Assembly (NCBI GenBank): GCA_005406025.1
Contig: BGZK01001221.1
Coordinates: 62,001 to 126,000, forward strand
Direction of reading: 5' to 3'
DNA length: 64,000 nt
Source: Eumeta japonica
Lineage: Eukaryota > Arthropoda > Insecta > Lepidoptera > Psychidae
The notes beneath the pieces were generated by a model, which was not told the DNA's origin, made no database searches, and saw only the letters and a list, made by a program, of their open reading frames with translations. Shown piece after piece: positions 1 to 12,393 of this stretch; the stretch's first letter is position 1, and each line of letters begins with the position of its first letter. The translations under genes and the position numbers were made by a program.

Positions 1-299
1 GCTTTATTGACTAGTCTTAATCTAAAATTGCTATGATAAATATGCTGCATTAGTTTTTTGATATTTTAAGTTAGTGTTCCATAACGAAATTGAACAAATA
101 ACGGGCAAAGTGACACATATAGAATGCACTTTGGTAGTTTTAAAAAATTTTGAAGTTAATTACTGATACCTACTCTCTGATACTCCAGACTGATACTCCA
201 ATGAATTGCCTGCTAACGGTCTTTTTCATTTATGCAGTGTTAAAACATGAGTTGACTTTTTCTGTAACGACTAAAAAAATATAACACACACTAGATTTA

Positions 300-960
300 A
301 AATAAAATTCTTTATAAAACTACTTTTTTAGAACTCCGTGACCAAAGGTTATCAACGGAACCCTATTACGTTCCACTGTCCGTCAATTTGTCCGTCTCTC
401 TGTCAGCGGGCTGTACCGTACTATACCGTACGGGCTGCTCACGAACGGTAATAGGTAGGCAGTTGAAATTTTCTCAAAGTGTGTATTTCTATTGCCATTA
501 AAAATAAATAATAAGAATAAAATTAAATGAAAAAATAATAAGAGCTCCATACCACAAATCTGTATTTTTTTTTGCGTAATTTGCTCGAATGACAATTGGT
601 AGACATTTGAAATGTTCACACAGTGTGAATTACTATAGTCCCTGTACAAGCAAATAATTAAAGCAAAATCATTTAAAAAGCACTGTCAAATGTTTCTTGT
701 TAGGAGACGTGCAAAATGAAAAGGGGTCCCCATATAAGTAACGTGTTTTCTTCGGCGTTTGTATTTCAATCTATACATTTGTTCTTGTCTTTTATTATCA
801 ATTTTCAAATATGTAGCATACAATATTTTACGGTGGTACGGAACCGTTCGTGTACGAGTCCTACTTGCATTTGGCCTGTGTTTCGTTGTAATTAGTCATT
901 TATTGTCACTACTTATTTTGTGCACCAGTTTATATAACAAAATGTGCCCTTAATCTGGCC
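300..960 (+). repeat. Interspersed repeat, lepidopteran type, plus orientation
   Basis: Begins near a degenerate 'gaactccgtgaccaaagg' (about 331-348), runs through a T/C-rich 'tgtccgtctctctgtcag' segment and 'cagttgaaattttctca', and ends with 'gtacgagtcctacttgcat' and 'ttggcc'. The same ordered blocks occur in reverse complement at 30484-30890, so two dispersed copies are visible in this window. I know this arrangement as a very common non-autonomous repeat of moth and butterfly genomes; its mobilising enzyme is unknown to me. The short open frames inside it are not genes. Confidence 0.75.
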
Positions 961-1739
961 AGATGACATTATTATGAATTAAAAGAAAAAACATGCAAAT
1001 CGAATGAATGGTTATCGCTTGAAAAGGATTTAAACGGACAGATAGTACTAGCTTTATAATATATATATATCGTAGATTTTACATTTATAAATACTTATTT
1101 ATAAATGTAAAATCTACGATATATATATATACTTATTTCTGTTGCGCTTAAATACGTAAGTGTATCGATTTGTTTTTTACTTACATCACGAAATATTATA
1201 ATTTAGGCAAGTTGATCATATATGATAATATATGATTATCGTAATTTTATTGTAGATATACATCCAGTCAACCCTAACAAGAAAAAAAAAACATGTTAGA
1301 TTTGTACGACGTCATCTTTTGTATAGCGAGGCAAATTTTTGTAAAAGATTGTTTTTCTGTTATACCGAAATTGAATAAAAATATATCCACTGTATTTCCT
1401 GAAATAAGAAAGTTGCCCCGACATTATGAATGTTAATTATCTTAAATACTGGCCACGGCGATTCAGAAAAAAAGCTACGAATCGGTCGAGGCGGCGCACA
1501 AGACCCAAAACTCCACGCAACAGTGGGAAGTAAGTTGAGAAAAAAAAAAGTTGGATAATTGTAAAAAATAAAGAAAATTGTCTGAATCAATTTTTTCGTC
1601 AACTTTATCTTTTGAAGAATAAACCAATTTCGATAGAGTTCGCGGCGTTCGGCGCTTTTTATATGAACTCTAAAGTTGATTAGATTTCTATATAAATCGA
1701 TCATTTCGTTTTAAAAATGTTTGATTAGAACCATTTTAA
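961..1739. other. AT-rich unassigned stretch
   Basis: Apart from the hairpin at 1059-1130 I see no gene. About 1440-1540 is slightly GC-richer and ends in an 'acagtgggaag' string reminiscent of RTE-type 3' ends, but this is too short to call. Confidence 0.5.
1059..1130. repeat. Perfect 35-bp-arm inverted repeat (hairpin)
   Basis: Bases 1059-1093 are the exact reverse complement of 1096-1130, separated by a 2-base loop (CT). The outer part of each arm is an AT-dinucleotide run and the inner ~22 bp is unique sequence containing 'cgtagattttacattt'. Transcribed, it would form a perfect long hairpin; as DNA it could extrude as a cruciform. It may be a young foldback or a MITE core. Confidence 0.9.
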
Positions 1740-3240
1740 ATGAAATACATTTACTGACGCTATCTGTTGACTCTGATGGATACTTTGGTACGGTTTTTCG
1801 AATTTTAAATTTTATTTTAAGAACTTGTTTTGAAGAAAAACATATATTATTTGAATAAATTTTTTAACGCATAAATTTTGACATTTAATAGGTAATACAA
1901 ACACATACGTAAACACAGATGCGCACGCACGGACATGCACCACGCACACGCACACCCGCACGGGCACACACGCACACGCACGCATTCGAAGATAACTTAG
2001 TTTGAAAACCAGTGCATTAAATAATGTATTGATTTTTAAATTATGATATCATCGAATGCATTGTTCGATTTCGATTTGTTTTGCGAGATTAAACGCAGTT
2101 TTTTAAGTAAAGAAAGTAGACCGATACCAAACACCAATTCACCAAGAATTTTAGAGGTTATTTTGAAAAATTCTTTTTACGAATTTTTCGTTATCAATAT
2201 ACATATCTCGAACAAACTAATCGAATTCCATGCAATTTGTAACAATAATTTTGAATTGGACTGAAAACTTTATCTTCTTAATTTATGAATTCTTTTTCAG
2301 TTTTCATAATGGGAATTCAAAAGGCGTTATTTTTTAATATTTCAATTACGATATCTATTGAACATGTAATTGGATTTTGATCTGTTTTAGGACATTCGAC
2401 GTAGTTTTCTAAAGCAAAAAGGTGACCTAACATCCATTTATAAAAACTTTCATGTGTTATTTAAAAAAAAGTTTTTCGAATTTTTCATTAACGATACCTT
2501 TCGAACAAAACAATCGATTTTGATGTAGTTTATGACGATGGACGTTGTTTTTAAAGACACGAGCTGATTAGATTTGGTAATATATCGATAAAATAGTATA
2601 AAAAATATTTTTAAAAACTTTTCTTGAAAAAGTTTTTTCCGACAATAGCTTTTCAACAAATCAACCATAAATTGTTTTTTAAGTAAAACAGTCTTTAAGA
2701 AAAACAGTTTATGAATTTTAAAATTTATCAGTAGAGCAGTTTACAAAATATTGTGAGAAATAAAAAAAAGTCTATCAACATCTCTTGAACAAGTGAACCG
2801 ACTTGTAATCAATTTGCGGTAGGTAATGATACTTTTTGGGAAAAAGAGGTAATTATATTTTGGTACTGATAGGTAGAATATTCCAAAAGTTATTAAAAAA
2901 AAACCATTTTTCTATAAATATTGTTTTTGAAATATTTCGATTTCTACCTCGCGCAATAAATTTTCAGAAAATCAAAGATTCCTAACTGAACGTCGCAAAC
3001 GTTTCGTTCTCATTACCAATTTAAAAGTTATGAAAAGTTTATGGTACATACACATGTACATGCACGCAGGCACGAACGCAAACACACACGCACGCCCACG
3101 TCAAGATGTGGTGAAAACTAGATTTTTCGGAAATAAGGGTGAAAACAAAAACATCCCAATTTTATGAATTATTTAAAATTTTCATGGCGGGACGTTAAAA
3201 ACGAAGGAAAGATGTCGTGGGATACCCAGTAGGAACCAAA
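1740..3240 (+). repeat. Complex repeat copy 1: ~145-bp units plus CA-rich tracts
   Basis: A degenerate phrase of the type 'cgaacaaa...aaccgattttgatgtagttt...gacgt' recurs near 2357, 2498, 2648 and 2784, about 136-150 bp apart. Each unit ends in a poly-A/T-rich 'aaaaacttttcttgaaaaa' stretch. CA-rich tracts lie at 1901-1987 and 3050-3105, and 'gatgtggtgaaaactag' follows the second. The same unit, order and CA-rich terminus are found at 17780-19200, which shows that this is a dispersed composite repeat and not local noise. Confidence 0.75.
1901..1987 (+). repeat. CA-rich imperfect microsatellite
   Basis: Alternating CA/CG-rich purine-pyrimidine tract ('cacgcacacgcacacccgc'). It probably terminates a truncated copy of the composite repeat, because equivalent tracts end the copies at 3050-3105 and 18937-19047. 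Confidence 0.8.
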
Positions 3241-3879
3241 TTTCTTTAGCTACAAATTATGTGTCATTAATTAACAAGCGCAATGAAATAATGGTAATAA
3301 AATGATATTTAACATATTTTTTAACATTTTGTTTATAAAGTTATGAAAATAATAATTAATATAATACATTGTGCGTAATATTATTATTATTGTACATTGA
3401 AAGCGAATAAGCCTGTTACTAATATATATATAGTACATACAGGGTAACATATGAGAGTGCATTAAGAGAATACTGAAAAAAATCATTGAGAACGGAGCGT
3501 CAATATGTAAAAAATCAGTAGCAAGGAAAATCTTTCAAAATAATGGTTATGTAGATAAGGCTCTGAAAAGAGAGAAAGTAAAGGCAGGTGTCACTTCATC
3601 TATTTCGATATGTACAAAACAGAGGGCAGTATTGGGATTGCATTCTTCAGATTATTTTAGTCAGATTTTTTACATCAAACTGCACAGGCGTGATCCTTCA
3701 CAGTCCTATTATTTCAGGTTCAAAGGCTTCGAATATTAAGTTCATCAGCCGGAGCGGAGCGGGTGGGACACCTTGAACAGTCACTATCGACGTGGTAGTC
3801 GAGTCAGGGAACAAACGCTTAACGTGTCTTCCAATATTCGCATGTGGTCAAGAACCGAACACACCACGTTCTAATTCTA
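3241..3879. other. Unassigned stretch
   Basis: AT-rich until about 3480. An open plus-strand reading from about 3476 to 3650 (KIIENGASICKKSVARK...) has a plausible protein-like composition, but I cannot match it to a family and it has no ATG start in a good context. I do not call a gene. Confidence 0.4.
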
Positions 3880-4330
3880 AATCGTCCGGTTGTACAACCG
3901 CTCCGTCATTGTGCAAGCGCTGCTGTGCCGAACGTCGATGGAAATTTATATCGATAATCCGAATTTGACTTCTTTCTTGACGTTTATGCCTTGTGTTATT
4001 TACGTCTTCGTTATACTTGTACGACATTCGATACTGCTTTCCTATAATCTGTTGATCTATACGAATTCGTGTTCGACTCCATTACAGAGCTCTTTGTATA
4101 ATCTAAAACGATGGCCTCACTTCGCTTCGTTACGGTTAATAGTAAACGATTTCACACGAAACGTTACAAGTTCACTCCGATGCGCAATGAACTACGTCCG
4201 GCAACGGCGCCGGCGCCCGCGCCGTGCAAAAAGCGTGCGCCGCTTTCAGTCAAAAACGACGCCACGACTTCGATAGAGGAGAATGTGTAGCCGCGGTTTT
4301 AGCCGCGCTCTACGTGGGTGCCGGAACAGG
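3880..4330. other. GC-enriched patch with CpG-rich 3' part
   Basis: More balanced in composition than its surroundings, with 'caacggcgccggcgcc' at 4201-4216 and 'gccgcggttttagccgcg' at about 4291-4308, a small inverted repeat around TTTTA. A 128-codon plus-strand open frame (3890-4276) ends in a run of basic residues, but it begins at a TTG, not an ATG, and has no recognisable domain. This could be a regulatory element, a decayed element or a non-coding exon. Confidence 0.35.
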
Positions 4331-4449
4331 GGTATCATGGATGGGACAATGGAACTAGTATTAAATTAAAATTTATTGCGAGTTTAAAATTAAAAATAAA
4401 AAAATAAATTTAAGGCAATGAATATATACTAGTAACAGGTATATAGCAA

Positions 4450-4705
4450 TGGTTTGTCCATCTGGAAACAATGGACGAAAGTAAACTGACGAAACAAATT
4501 TATGGAGAGAATGTGTGTGATGGAAAGGTCGGTAAGGGTTATCCTAGAATATCCTACACAGACTAAATTGGTGGCATATTAAAAAGGGCCAAATTTTAAG
4601 CACCCGAAACTGACGAGCTTTTATGAAAAGATCGATGTATGCAAATGATACAAGAAAGATATGCAAAGATCGCACCAGGTTGCAATCTGTAGTATTTGTC
4701 TACTC
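4450..4705 (+). pseudogene. C-terminal relic of a non-LTR retrotransposon reverse transcriptase
   Basis: One frame reads W-F-V-H-L-E-T-M-D-E-S-K-L-T-K-Q-I-Y, followed by a G-K-V-G-K-G-Y-P-R box. This matches the 'W(G/A)GH(L/V)xRMDExR' plus 'GrPRkt' tail found after the reverse-transcriptase domain in many insect non-LTR elements. The frame continues past the RPR box but is closed by three in-frame stops (TAA at 4564, TAA at about 4597 and TGA at about 4624), then reads recognisable R-C-M-Q-M-I-Q-E-R. It is clearly dead. The polymerase domain itself is absent, so this is a 5'-truncated insertion, as is typical of target-primed reverse transcription. The exact clade is not resolved. Confidence 0.7.
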
Positions 4706-5002
4706 TTCTAAGAAATAGACGTGAGTTAATTTATTTATTTGATGTGTAAATTACTATTCCCACCAATTTTGCTTAAATTACGATATATTTATAAAAGCAT
4801 TAATTCTTTGTTATACTTAATATAGGAAGTATTTGCTATAAGTTCAATTATTGTGTAAAATAATAGGCATTCTAAATATTTTATTAGAAACTAGTTTTCG
4901 TCTCAGCTGCACCTGGGTAAACACGAATGAATTCTGACTTTTTATTTATCGTCTCTTTTATAGCATTGCCGAAGGATAAACGAACATGCGTGTCACCAGA
5001 GA

Positions 5003-5090
5003 GTAGGTTACCACCTCCGCCCATGGACTTTTGTAATCCTCAAAACACCACCAGTGTGTTGCCAGCATTTTTGAAAGGATGACGTTTGAT
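5003..5090 (+). repeat. Fragment of a non-LTR 3' region
   Basis: 'accacctccgcccatggac' followed by 'gtgttgccagcatttttgaaagg' corresponds to a block I associate with a frequent lepidopteran repeat. Only about 90 bp remain. 'caccagagagtaggt' recurs at 36277-36291. Confidence 0.5.
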
Positions 5091-5734
5091 GACGCTGCGT
5101 TGTCCATCAGCTAGATCTTGCTTCTAATCTAGTACCAATCTTTGAAAGTGTTATAGTAGAAGAATATGACGTGAAATCCAAGAAGACAGGATATTTTAAG
5201 AACAATTTGCTGTATTCAATTACAGTCTCCACTTTAAGAGAGTTTTGCATATAAATCGGCTTCTAGGTAGTGTGTTAAGATGAAATTTTGGAGAGTAGTT
5301 TTTGCATGATTCGCGAACAAATAAATATACGATTTAATAAATAAAGTAGTTTAAATTTCAAAGGTTACATTTAGAATTTATGTCTTAGAAAAAGACATAT
5401 TTATTAGATTTAGGGAAAGGAGAAATAAAGATTTAAATAAACTAACATCCCAATGTATTTTACCAATAAAATTTTAAAATAAAAGTGCATTTATTGAAAA
5501 GTAATTACCGTATTTCAGGTCCCAGTCTATAAAGTAATTCCTAAAATTTTTAGGATTTTGTTGTGACATTATTTGATATACATCAAAGATTTTAAATATA
5601 ATTTCAAAGGTACATGTTGCTTACACAATTCACTTAATTTTAATATATCAACGACAATATTTCAAACTAAAAAAAACGATTCCATAATACTACAAACACA
5701 GTCGACTCTATTGATTTCCATATTCCGATCGTGG
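5091..5734. other. AT-rich unassigned stretch
   Basis: No gene, RNA or recognisable element is seen between the retroelement fragment on the left and the CpG-rich patch on the right. Confidence 0.5.
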
Positions 5735-5960
5735 ACGGGGCGTGGCGGGAAAAGTTGCACATTATTTACGAGGGCCACGAAGGCGATCCCGCGATAAGGC
5801 GCGTCGCAGTCGCCGCGTCACGATCTGCGCAGCTATCTGCCGATACTGCCTCACTTTAATAATAGCATTAGCTGCGATCTCAGCTGCGCTCCGGGATGCA
5901 TTTCACGACGTACGACAAATGCACGGTGGTCGAGCGCCCGTGCGTGGCGGAAACTGATAA
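5735..5960. promoter_or_regulatory. CpG-rich patch, possible regulatory element
   Basis: A ~220-bp island of CpG-rich DNA ('ggacggggcgtggcggga', 'aaggcgcgtcgcagtcgc') embedded in AT-rich DNA. It also holds GATA-like and CAGCTG-type motifs ('gcagctatctgccgata', 'atctcagctgcg'). Such isolated GC-rich, non-repetitive patches are often conserved cis-regulatory DNA or promoters in insects; that is inference. Overlapping short frames on the plus strand have no known domain. Confidence 0.35.
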
Positions 5961-6657
5961 TTTTCTTCGATAATAACAATATGTAAATTTGTGCGTTTTT
6001 GTCAAAATATCAACCATATCAATCATGAACTGCATGTGGATCTACGAGCTGCTAAATAAAATAAGAATTTGTTTAGTTGGATGTTATGGTTTTTTTTTTT
6101 TTATCCAATCACGGACGGTTATGGTTTTCGCTTTTTACGTACATCTTCAACGGTTCTTGTGTAGATATCCCCCGAACTGCTTATCATGTTGGGACAAAGA
6201 GCTCGTTGAATGCGATTTAGAATTGTACTAGTCAGGTTTGCGACGTTGTATTAAATCCAACACGGTTGACATGATTTGTACAATACTTAAATTTAAAAAT
6301 GAAAATGTATCGCATCGTATGAATGAATTTATGAGCAACTAATATTACGCTAATGTCTTCATGAACCGAGCTACCATGATTTCATCGAGAAAGACGACAA
6401 AACTTGCCGCTTTTACAGGCATCTTCGCGTGAACTGGCTAAATCGTTTGATTTGTATAAGAATAATAAACAAGAAAACGTCGATCTTATACAGTTCTATA
6501 CGAAAATCCGCGACACTATATAGGCAGCTATTATATTTGACCAGTAAAAGTAGTCATTTTTATCTAACAAAAATTAATTATATCATTAGGTAATGTTGAA
6601 GTAGACGCCGATAGACGGTATGGAGGGCTGATAGGTAGTGGGAAAAACCTGATGTTG

Positions 6658-6658
<1 letters not shown>

Positions 6659-6709
<51 letters not shown>
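6659..6709. repeat. (TA)n microsatellite
   Basis: About 25 uninterrupted TA dinucleotides followed by a T run. Confidence 0.97.
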
Positions 6710-6712
<3 letters not shown>

Positions 6713-6954
6713 TTTTGATGAATGTAGTTCAAGCGTAATATCTACAAATGTAGTAACAAGCGAATGTTTTTGGGAATTAGAAGACAGCGTTTAATTTAAC
6801 TACATGTGACTACTTATTATAAATGTGAATTTTGGGATGTTTGTGACTCAATCACGGTTTGACGGCTAAACAGAATCAGATGAAACTTAACAGTAATGTA
6901 CTTAAATTAGAATCTTGTATATGTAATACTATATGATGATTCCACCTTTTGCTC

Positions 6955-7335
6955 TCGGCTTCGCCGATTGTCGGTTCCATGGTTATTGATAACATGATCA
7001 AGACAGGATCAAGTCCGACATCGGTCCGGAATCGGAATCTCGATCAGGACTGGTACCAAGACCAAAAGCGTAACTGAAAATGTTTTATAACAAAAAAAAA
7101 ATAGAGACCAGTGTACGTGTTTTCGGTGTAAGACTATGGTTTTCTCTGGGACAATTCCATTGCAATTGAATCGAAGACAGAACCGAAATCTAAATCGAGA
7201 CCGGACTCGGAATCAAGACTGTCACCAAAATCGAAATTGAAAGCGGGACCGGATCATGGTCGACAGCATTATCGGTCGATGTAAGAAATGAAAGAATTCA
7301 TTCTATATACATGCAGGTGGAGACATAAAAAACAT
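6955..7335 (+). repeat. Degenerate GAATCGGGA-type repeat (Helitron-like family)
   Basis: Purine-rich degenerate ~18-bp phrases ('cggaatcggaatctcgatc', 'aatcgagaccggactcgg', 'gaaagcgggaccgg') end in 'gaattcattctatatacat' and 'gcaggtgg'. The same build-up (degenerate GA-rich phrases, 'gaattcat', then a short GC-rich tail near 'gctag') occurs at more than ten places in this window, in both orientations. Tails ending in CTAG preceded by a short GC-rich stem suggest non-autonomous Helitron-type elements, but no replication protein is present to confirm it. Confidence 0.6.
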
Positions 7336-10300
7336 TAAATTTTCTTAATTAATTTAATTATTCGATTGTAATTTATATGTAATTCCGTGGTAAATATAAA
7401 TGTGTGTGATGCAATCTTTTAATTTAATTTCGTTTTCATCAATTTGGAATGCCGTTATGATTATATGAGGTCGGCAAAAAGTGGCAATTAAAAACAACAG
7501 CTTTTCGACTCATATTTTTATTTGTTGTTTTTTCTGCTTAAATAAACGATATTTTATGATTAATGGTCTATTGCCATTGACAAATATAAATTTTATATTA
7601 GAACTATGTTGTTATTGTAAGCTTGAAAAAATAATATGACCTATTTTATATCCAATTTTCAAAAGTTAAAATTTAATACATTTAAAAATGTATTTTCAGT
7701 CTGAATAATAGTTATTTATTTTTATAGTATTCTTCTTTTTTATGCATGTAAATTAATAGCCTTTCACTAAACATGGCGACCAGCCATTAAAGCTCTGCGG
7801 TGACGTAGGTAGACAGACTGACCTGCCATCTAGGACATAAAATGAAAGTAATTCAAAACTATGTCTTAAACAGATTTTTAATTCAAATATATGCATATTT
7901 TCCGATATTTTTGTAACAAAATTAATACGACCACAAGCTATCAATTCCCTTTAAATATTTATTAATATCTCCAAATGCATTTGGACAGAGAATGAAATAA
8001 TAATATTAATTGCATCATTAATCCAAATCTTACTACACATGTGATAGGAATAATATTCCTTTAGCATTTCAAAAGCGCATATATTACATTCGTTGAAATA
8101 TTTATTTATGGTAATATCCTACGATTAATAATAGTTAGAGTATTTCGTTTCTTTTTTTTTACAATATTTGTAAACTCCCTACTTTAATAAGCCAGCTGTT
8201 CTTAGTAGACTCTTATAACGGCGACCGGGGACACTAACAGCTAATACCGACACAGAAAAAACTTGCTAAAAGCTTATATTCACTAGAGATTATCATTATT
8301 CAGTGCAAACCTTATTTTGACTATTGCCTTTTGTCCGTCTTTACGATTTCGGTGACGTTGCGTTTTTATTTTATTGCCTTTAAATGCTTTGAAACATTGT
8401 GTAAGTACGATCAGAATAAATAAAATCTTATTTTAATATACACCCTTATAAAAATCATCTTTTCAAAAACTGTTCTCTGTGTTACAATTTAAATGAATAA
8501 ATGAAAAAAACAGGGTTTGACTTTTTAACAATAATCATTTGAGGGCCAAATTCACTGTACGCTGTAAAATTTTTAACGAACTAAGTATTCATCGACCGCG
8601 AATTCGGTATTTACTAACATAAAAATATAAACTGATTACCGACAAGTGACATTGATGCATTATTTATTAAGTGTTAAGAATAATTGTGCACCGCTAAATT
8701 AGCGTTAACACTAAGAACGCAAGTATCCTATTAAAGACCCAACTTGTATAAAATAAGGTACAATTTGTACAAAATAAAGTACATTAGCGATATTGACGCT
8801 CAAAGATTAGACAAGGTTTTTTTGTAAATCTGAAATTTACCTAATTTGGTGGATAACAACAAAGTAAACAGCTATGGTTATATTCATGCCGTTGTACATT
8901 TGCTTGCAATAACCCCAAAGAAGTCAAATTCCCGTAAAAACAAAACAAATATCTCTGGATGTAATGCTATCCTATGTCACTAAAGTTGTCATGAATTTAT
9001 CTTTTTAGGTATTTATATATATTAAAAACCTCTTTCACCTTCAGGCGCATATTAACCTTATCAAGGGTTGAAGATTTGTTGCGTAACTACGTCCAATTTA
9101 ACTAAAAAAATATTTTATTTCATTTTTTTTTCATTACTCTTTGTATATTGACAGGTAATGATTTCAACTTAAATAAGATTGCAATAAATCGCATCATTTA
9201 AGCCACACATAATATAATATGATATAGAAAGATATATTCAACATTCTGCATATTTAAACGGCGTATACGCTCGTGCATAAAATACATAAAAGCGAAAGCA
9301 CAAATGCAACAAAGTTGAACGTAATGCATACACTAAGTTCTTCAGCGAAAGCTCATATTAATTAAGCTCTGGTATCTGAAAGTTGTATCGAAGAGCTAAC
9401 GGTTTGTTGATTTACTGCTAACATTTGAACTGGTGGCGTGCTGGTAAATAATAAAACTAAATAAGCACGATCGGGTTTCTAATTGAATCATTTAGCTATG
9501 TGGAAATCCATAAATAAAATATAATCTACGAATAATCTATATTATTACGTAAATAAAAAATAGTAATTGGATATACCTTCCTTTAATTGAAGTAATTTTT
9601 GCTATCGTAATGACGGCCGTCGTTTCAATATAATTAAGAACATATGAAATAAAATATCGAATTGCGATAAAAAGATGAGTTTGTCGGAAAAACTGACAAA
9701 AAATTAAGTCTCTTTTACCTTGAACATTTAAGTCTGCTCTCGGTAGTCTTTTAGTCCATTTTATCGTACTCTTTAAAGTTTAAAACGGACTAAGCATCAT
9801 CGTGATACGTTCAAATGCATACGATGACTTTATAAAAAAAGCATTGACGTGCTAGTGCGGAATGTCTCTTTGTTCTTCCTCCATTCATACGTGAAAGCCT
9901 CATCTTGCTCACACATATAATTAGCGATAGAAGTATCTGTATAGAAATCATGATTCATCACGCCATATCAAAGTGAAACTAGGCTGTGACTATTTGAAAT
10001 CGAACATGTTCGGTTTTTCTTTGTAAGCTTTAAGTTTTATTGTGTAAGCAGTTATTATCTACGTTAAGATAAAAAAAGTGAAATAATGTTTCTTTTTTAA
10101 CTGACGCCTTCGACTTGCGATCGAGCGCCAACGATTAAACGGGTTACAGAGTTGCTCTGAATCTTACATAATTTTGGATTAGAATAATTAATCAATATTC
10201 AAATACACTAATAATGATACACATTTCTGAAATAATTTTCAATTACGTAACAATTTTTCAAACAATATATTCATAATAAATTGTAATATAAAGTGTGTTA

Positions 10301-12124
10301 GAAAGAATTTAGCTTTTATAAATACGGTTGCCATCTTTCCTTTGTTGGTTTACGGGATTTAATAATCGAGTACGAATCAGAAAAATTAATATACCTATTG
10401 TATGTTGATGTTAGTCTGTGACTGCAGTACAAAATATTATTTTTGGACTGCTTTTTTGACTGATTAATAAGATAAGCGATGTTATTTGTAACTAATATCA
10501 ATTTACCACAGTCTACTTTAACTTTCCTTTAAAATACAGAAGCAGAATATACATACAATGTAATACAATTAACTCGTTACATACCGCAGACTACCTAACT
10601 GTTTAAAACTCTTCGAATTATACATGTTTTATGATATTTTTCAATCGAATTAAATTCGATTGCTGAATATTTGTTTTATTTACCCATAATTACAATAAAA
10701 AGGAAAGAAAAATTTATTATACATAGAAATATTTAATAAATCAAAAGGAAAAATATATATATACGAAGTTAATGGTTGTAGTCAATAACAAAAGAAAACG
10801 CACTAAAAAAACTTTTTAAAAATGCAAAATTCTGTTAATATTAATTTATTTTTGTGTTGTGTACGTAGTATAATGAAAAATATAAATCACGTGACTCTTT
10901 TCTTCGATTGAACCCATTTAGTGCTGTTTCTAAAAAATATTATTTCCAATTTTTATGATATTATCTTAAAACATTTTGGATTAATAGCTTATTTATACAC
11001 TAATTAAAATACTCCAAACAACATAGAGTAGCACAGAAATGTTATTTTATATCCGTATTTACGTAATACATCGTTCTATTAACGAATTTAAAACAGTTCG
11101 ATAGCATAAAGCGATTAAACACGTTAATTAATAAATGCAATGGTGACCTATCGGAGGAGTTTAATACAAAACAAGCAGAAATTAGAAAACATCTATGAAA
11201 TCCGATCACTACCCTGAACTTGCTACTCTTTAACTCCACTCTTAAATGCCGCAGAATATCGATAAATTGGTATATTTTTTTGATAATCTTTTGTGAATTT
11301 CATCCATCGATGAGTTTGTGATTTTAAACAGTGAGTCGATAAGCAGTTTATTATTTCGATGGCCATTTAATAGATAATAATTGACGTTTGAAATAAAATC
11401 AATGCAAAGGCATAATATTTTTTTTGCAATATTAATCGAATCATTGGCAATCGCTATCTTTCTTCTTCGAACCTTGACTTGAACTTGACCGTATACTTTG
11501 AATGCGAAATGTAAGTTGAGTTGTGTTCGATAAGAAGTAGCGTTATATTAGTGGTTACAGCTCCAGTTGTGTATGGTATGAGAATTAAATTCGTATGTTG
11601 AAATACATTTTTAGACCGTTGTGTGTTGAAGATTGGTCGAGAAGGCGGTAGAGAAGTTTTTGCAATAGTTATGATTTGCGTTTATCAGTTTTGGATTTAC
11701 GGTTAAGTTTACAGTTTCACGTAATAATTGCATCTTTATACTAAACAAATTGAATATGGATATCCTAAAAAAGAGCTTTAATACGAGCAATGACACAAAA
11801 TTATCGTTCAATGTAATGTAATTATAATTTAATATGAGGCTTGATATTTTAAGGTGCCTAACTATTCACTTATCAAATTAAACTTTGAATTGGTGATCAG
11901 ACGCGAAGGAATACGTTCCACATATTCTGGAAACGGATTGATGGAACACCGTTGACAGTTTTGAGAGGATGGGCGGTGACTAGCGGGCCTAGAATGGACA
12001 TTCTAGAGATTTCTAAGGTATTAACTCCCTCACGCGGCGTAATGAATGACTGAAGTAGAGACACTCTTGTGTATGGCGTCACTCTAGACCCGTAGAGGGT
12101 TACTTATTGTTGTGTCCGGTTTTG
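7336..12124. other. Long AT-rich stretch without recognisable genes
   Basis: Nearly 5 kb in which I see no coding potential, RNA gene or clear element on either strand. Small points only: a perfect 21-base palindrome at 10642-10662 (10-base arms around a single A), and a GC-richer stretch at 11890-12110 that is open on both strands for about 60 codons but has no recognisable domain. Confidence 0.55.
10642..10662. repeat. Perfect 21-base palindrome
   Basis: 'caatcgaatt' and 'aattcgattg' flank a single A. It could be a dimeric factor site or a chance palindrome in AT-rich DNA. Confidence 0.6.
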
Positions 12125-12320
12125 ATCACCGCACCGCTGAGGTCCAGCCTCCCACAATCAAATATTTGGAACTGAGAGGCTTAGACCTTAAACCACTCAC
12201 GCTGCTCGGATGCGGGTCGGGTGCTGACAAATGTTGTCGTGTCACGATGACTACGGCACCGCGACCGGAGTCGAAGGTTTAACGTGCGCGGCCGAGTGCC
12301 GTGCGCGTGATTCGATTTAT
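12125..12320 (-). repeat. SINE/RTE-type 3' tail, antisense
   Basis: Read on the minus strand it gives 'gccgcgcacgttaaacc' (from about 12270), a 'gtcatcgtgacacgacaac' block, then 'acccgcatccgagcagcg' and 'gtgggaggctggacc'. The CACGTTAA and GTCATCG...TGACA blocks recur in the SINE-like copies at 40170-40240 and 48490-48560. The GCAGCG...GTGGGA order is the usual lepidopteran tail of such elements. Confidence 0.6.
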
Positions 12321-12393
12321 CGGAAATTTAAAGGCCTCTGGCTCGTCGCTATGTTTGAACCCGAACCAGAAGTTCGAAGGCAACGTTTTTTAA

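Noticed and set aside
3890..4276. 128-codon plus-strand frame ending in a basic tail
   Set aside because: Starts at TTG, has no domain, and its basic tail is a translation of GC-rich repeats such as 'cggcgccggcgcccgc'.
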